NCBI GenBank assembly: GCA_032433765.1
Contig: JAVIAB010000124.1
Coordinates: forward strand, 76,688,119 to 76,752,118
Origin: Megaustenia siamemsis
Lineage: Eukaryota > Mollusca > Gastropoda > Stylommatophora > Ariophantidae
DNA: 64,000 bases
Direction: 5' to 3'
Below the pieces are notes generated by a model that searched no databases, was not told the origin of the DNA, and worked only from the letters and a program-made list of their open reading frames with translations. Each line of letters opens with the position of its first letter. Positions within the stretch are counted from its first letter, which is position 1. Position numbers and translations under genes: made by a program. Positions 62,101-64,000 of this stretch are shown here, one piece after another.

Positions 62101-64000
62101 ATCAACTGAGACGTGGGTCTAACGGAGAACAATATCACTGAGATGTGGGTCTACTGGAGGACAATATCAACTGAGATGTGGGTCTAACGAAAGACAATAT
62201 CAACTGAGATGTAGGCCTAACAGAGAACAATATCAACTGAGATGTTGGGTCTAACGGAGGACAATATCAACTGAAATGGTGGTCTAACGGAGGACAATAT
62301 CAACTGAAATGTGGGTCTAACGGAGGACAATATCAACTGAAATGTGGGTCTAACGGAGAACAATATCAACTGAAATGTGGGTCTAACGGAGGACAATATC
62401 AACTGAAATGTGGGTCTAACGGAGGACAATATCATTGAAATGTGGGTCTAAAGGAGGACAATATCAACTAAGATGTGGATGTAACGGAGGACAATATCAA
62501 CTGAGACGTGGGTCTAACGGAGAACAATATCAACTGAGACGTGGGTCTAACGGAGAACAATATCAACTGAGATGTGGGTCTAACGGAGGACAATATCAAC
62601 TGAGATGTGGATCTAACGGAGGACAATATCAACTGAGATGTGGGTCTAATGGAGGACAATATCAACTGAGATGTGGGTCTAACGGAGGACAATGTCAACT
62701 GAAATGTGGGTCTAACGGAGGACAATATCAACTGAAATGTGGGTCTAACGGAGGACAATATCAACTGAAATAGGGGTCTAACGGAGGACAGTATCAACTG
62801 AAATGTGGGTCTAACGGAGGACAATATCAACTGAGATGTGGGTCTAACGGAGGACAATATCAACTGAGATGTAGGTCTAACAGAGAACAATATCAACTGA
62901 AATGTGGGTCTAACGGATGACAATATCAACTGAAATGTGGGTCTAACGGAGGACAATATCGACTGAAATGTGGGTCTAACGGAGAACAATATCAACTGAA
63001 ATGTGGGTCTAACGGAGGACAATATCAACTGAAATGTGAGTCTAACGGAAGACAATATCAACTGAGATGTGGGTCTAACGAAGACAATATCAACTGAGAT
63101 GTAGGTCTAACGGAGAACAATATCAACTGAGATGTGGGTCTAACGAAAGACAATATCAACTGAGATGTGGATCTAACGAAAGACAATATCAACTGAGATG
63201 TGGGTCTAACGAAAGACAATATCAACTGAGATGTGGGCCTAACGAAAGACAATATCAACTGAGATGTGGGTCTAACGAAAGACAATATCAACTGAGATGT
63301 GGGTCTAACGAAATACAATATCAACTGAGACGTGGTTCTAATGAAGAACAATATCAACTGAGATGTGGGTCTAACGGAGGACAATATCAACTGAAATGTG
63401 GGTCTAACGGAGGACAATATCAATTGAAATGTGGGTCTAAAGGAGGACAATATCAACTTAGATGTGGATGTAACGGAGGACAATATCAACTGAGACGTGG
63501 GTCTAACGGAGAACAATATCAACTGAGATGTGGGTCTAACGGAGGACAATATCAACTGAAATGTGACTCTAACGGAGGACAATATCAACTGAAATGTGGG
63601 TCTAACGGAGGACAATAGCAACTGAAATGTGGGTCTAACGGAGGACAATAGCAACTGAAATGTGGGTCTAACGGAGGACAATATCAACTGAAATGTGGGT
63701 CTAACGGAGGACAATGTCAATGAAATGTGGGTCTAAAGGAGGACAATATCAACTGAGATGTGGATGTAACGGAGGACAATATCAACTGAGACGTGGGTCT
63801 AACGGAGAACAATATCAACTGAGACGTGGGTCTAACGGAGAACAATATCAACTGAGATGTGGGTCTAACGAGGACAATATCAACTGAGATGTGGATCTAA
63901 CGGAGGACAATATCAACTGAGATGTGGGTCTAACGGAGGACAATATCAACTGAGATGTGGGTCTAACGGAGGACAATATCAACTGAGATGTGGGTCTAAC
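59146..64000. repeat. 33-bp satellite/minisatellite, runs off window
   Basis: About 147 copies of tgggtctaacggaggacaat atcaactgaaatg in variants (gagatg/gaaatg; ggaggac/ggagaac/gaaagac; ggatgtaac). Since 33 = 3 x 11, many frames stay open on both strands (11-residue units such as SVRPTFQLILS), with 1-bp indels breaking them at random. A higher-order pattern of about 2.1 kb is visible from shared marker units. Confidence 0.97.

Noticed and set aside
59134..63720. Many 60-220 codon frames with SVRPTFQLIL or CGSNGGQYQLR repeats
   Set aside because: Same cause (33 bp = 11 codons). Frequent 1-bp indels change the frame, no start context or splice sites stand out, and several frames are open at once.

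Overview
This is an animal nuclear DNA window, AT-rich, with introns, tandem repeats and nested retroelements. It holds no prokaryotic operon, phage or CRISPR array. The LINE and tRNA-SINE content and the single conserved host gene fit a bilaterian invertebrate. A mollusc or other lophotrochozoan is my guess, and the sequence alone does not settle it.

Host genes. One gene stands out: the C-terminal half of a CEP170-family centrosomal/microtubule protein on the minus strand. Seven exons run from 48559 down to a stop at 15330. Every predicted GT-AG junction keeps the reading frame, and the exons join to a 769-residue segment plus stop. N-terminal exons, including the FHA domain expected of the family, were not found. 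The exons are separated by introns of up to about 12 kb packed with repeats. A second candidate host exon, the last exon of an unrecognised plus-strand gene, is at 56524-56863.

Retroelements. At least six LINE families are present, all broken. Family A has a (TAGA)n tail (125-974, 1130-1819, 11562-11624, 29548-31330, 44137-44791). Family B has an (ATG)n tail (4040-4860, 43712-45433, 53333-56060, 56868-56940). Family C has a (GAA)n tail (15787-15985, 27235-27749, 42364-45690). An RNase H-bearing I/Jockey-like LINE lies at 16745-19070, family E at 24863-26221 and 33770-34560, and family F at 13328-14903. A tRNA-derived SINE (S1) has five good copies, and a second SINE (S3) has two. Many insertions still show target-site duplications, so their order can be read directly, including a three-level nest at 42364-45690 (A in B in C).

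Tandem repeats. Minisatellites occur at 5610-6698 (29 bp), 6809-6985 (54 bp), 7597-10270 (58 bp, about 46 copies), 13235-15085 (about 39 bp, split), 23206-26442 (62 bp, split), 26524-27780 (25 bp, split), 28397-31935 (about 44 bp, split twice), 35515-36385 (29 bp), 38178-38417 (77 bp), 48696-49117 (18 bp) and 49409-49669 (37 bp). A 1.1 kb purine-only GA tract (57776-58868) leads to a 33-bp satellite (59146-64000) that runs off the window. Mobile elements sit inside several arrays.

I do not see a convincing new multi-gene system. The most interesting material is the hammerhead-ribozyme-like motif inserted in the RNase H LINE (17121-17157), the shared 3' end of SINE S3 and the family-A-like LINEs, an 8-bp-TSD palindromic MITE in a minisatellite, the higher-order structure of the 33-bp satellite, and the exon reconstruction of the CEP170 homologue.
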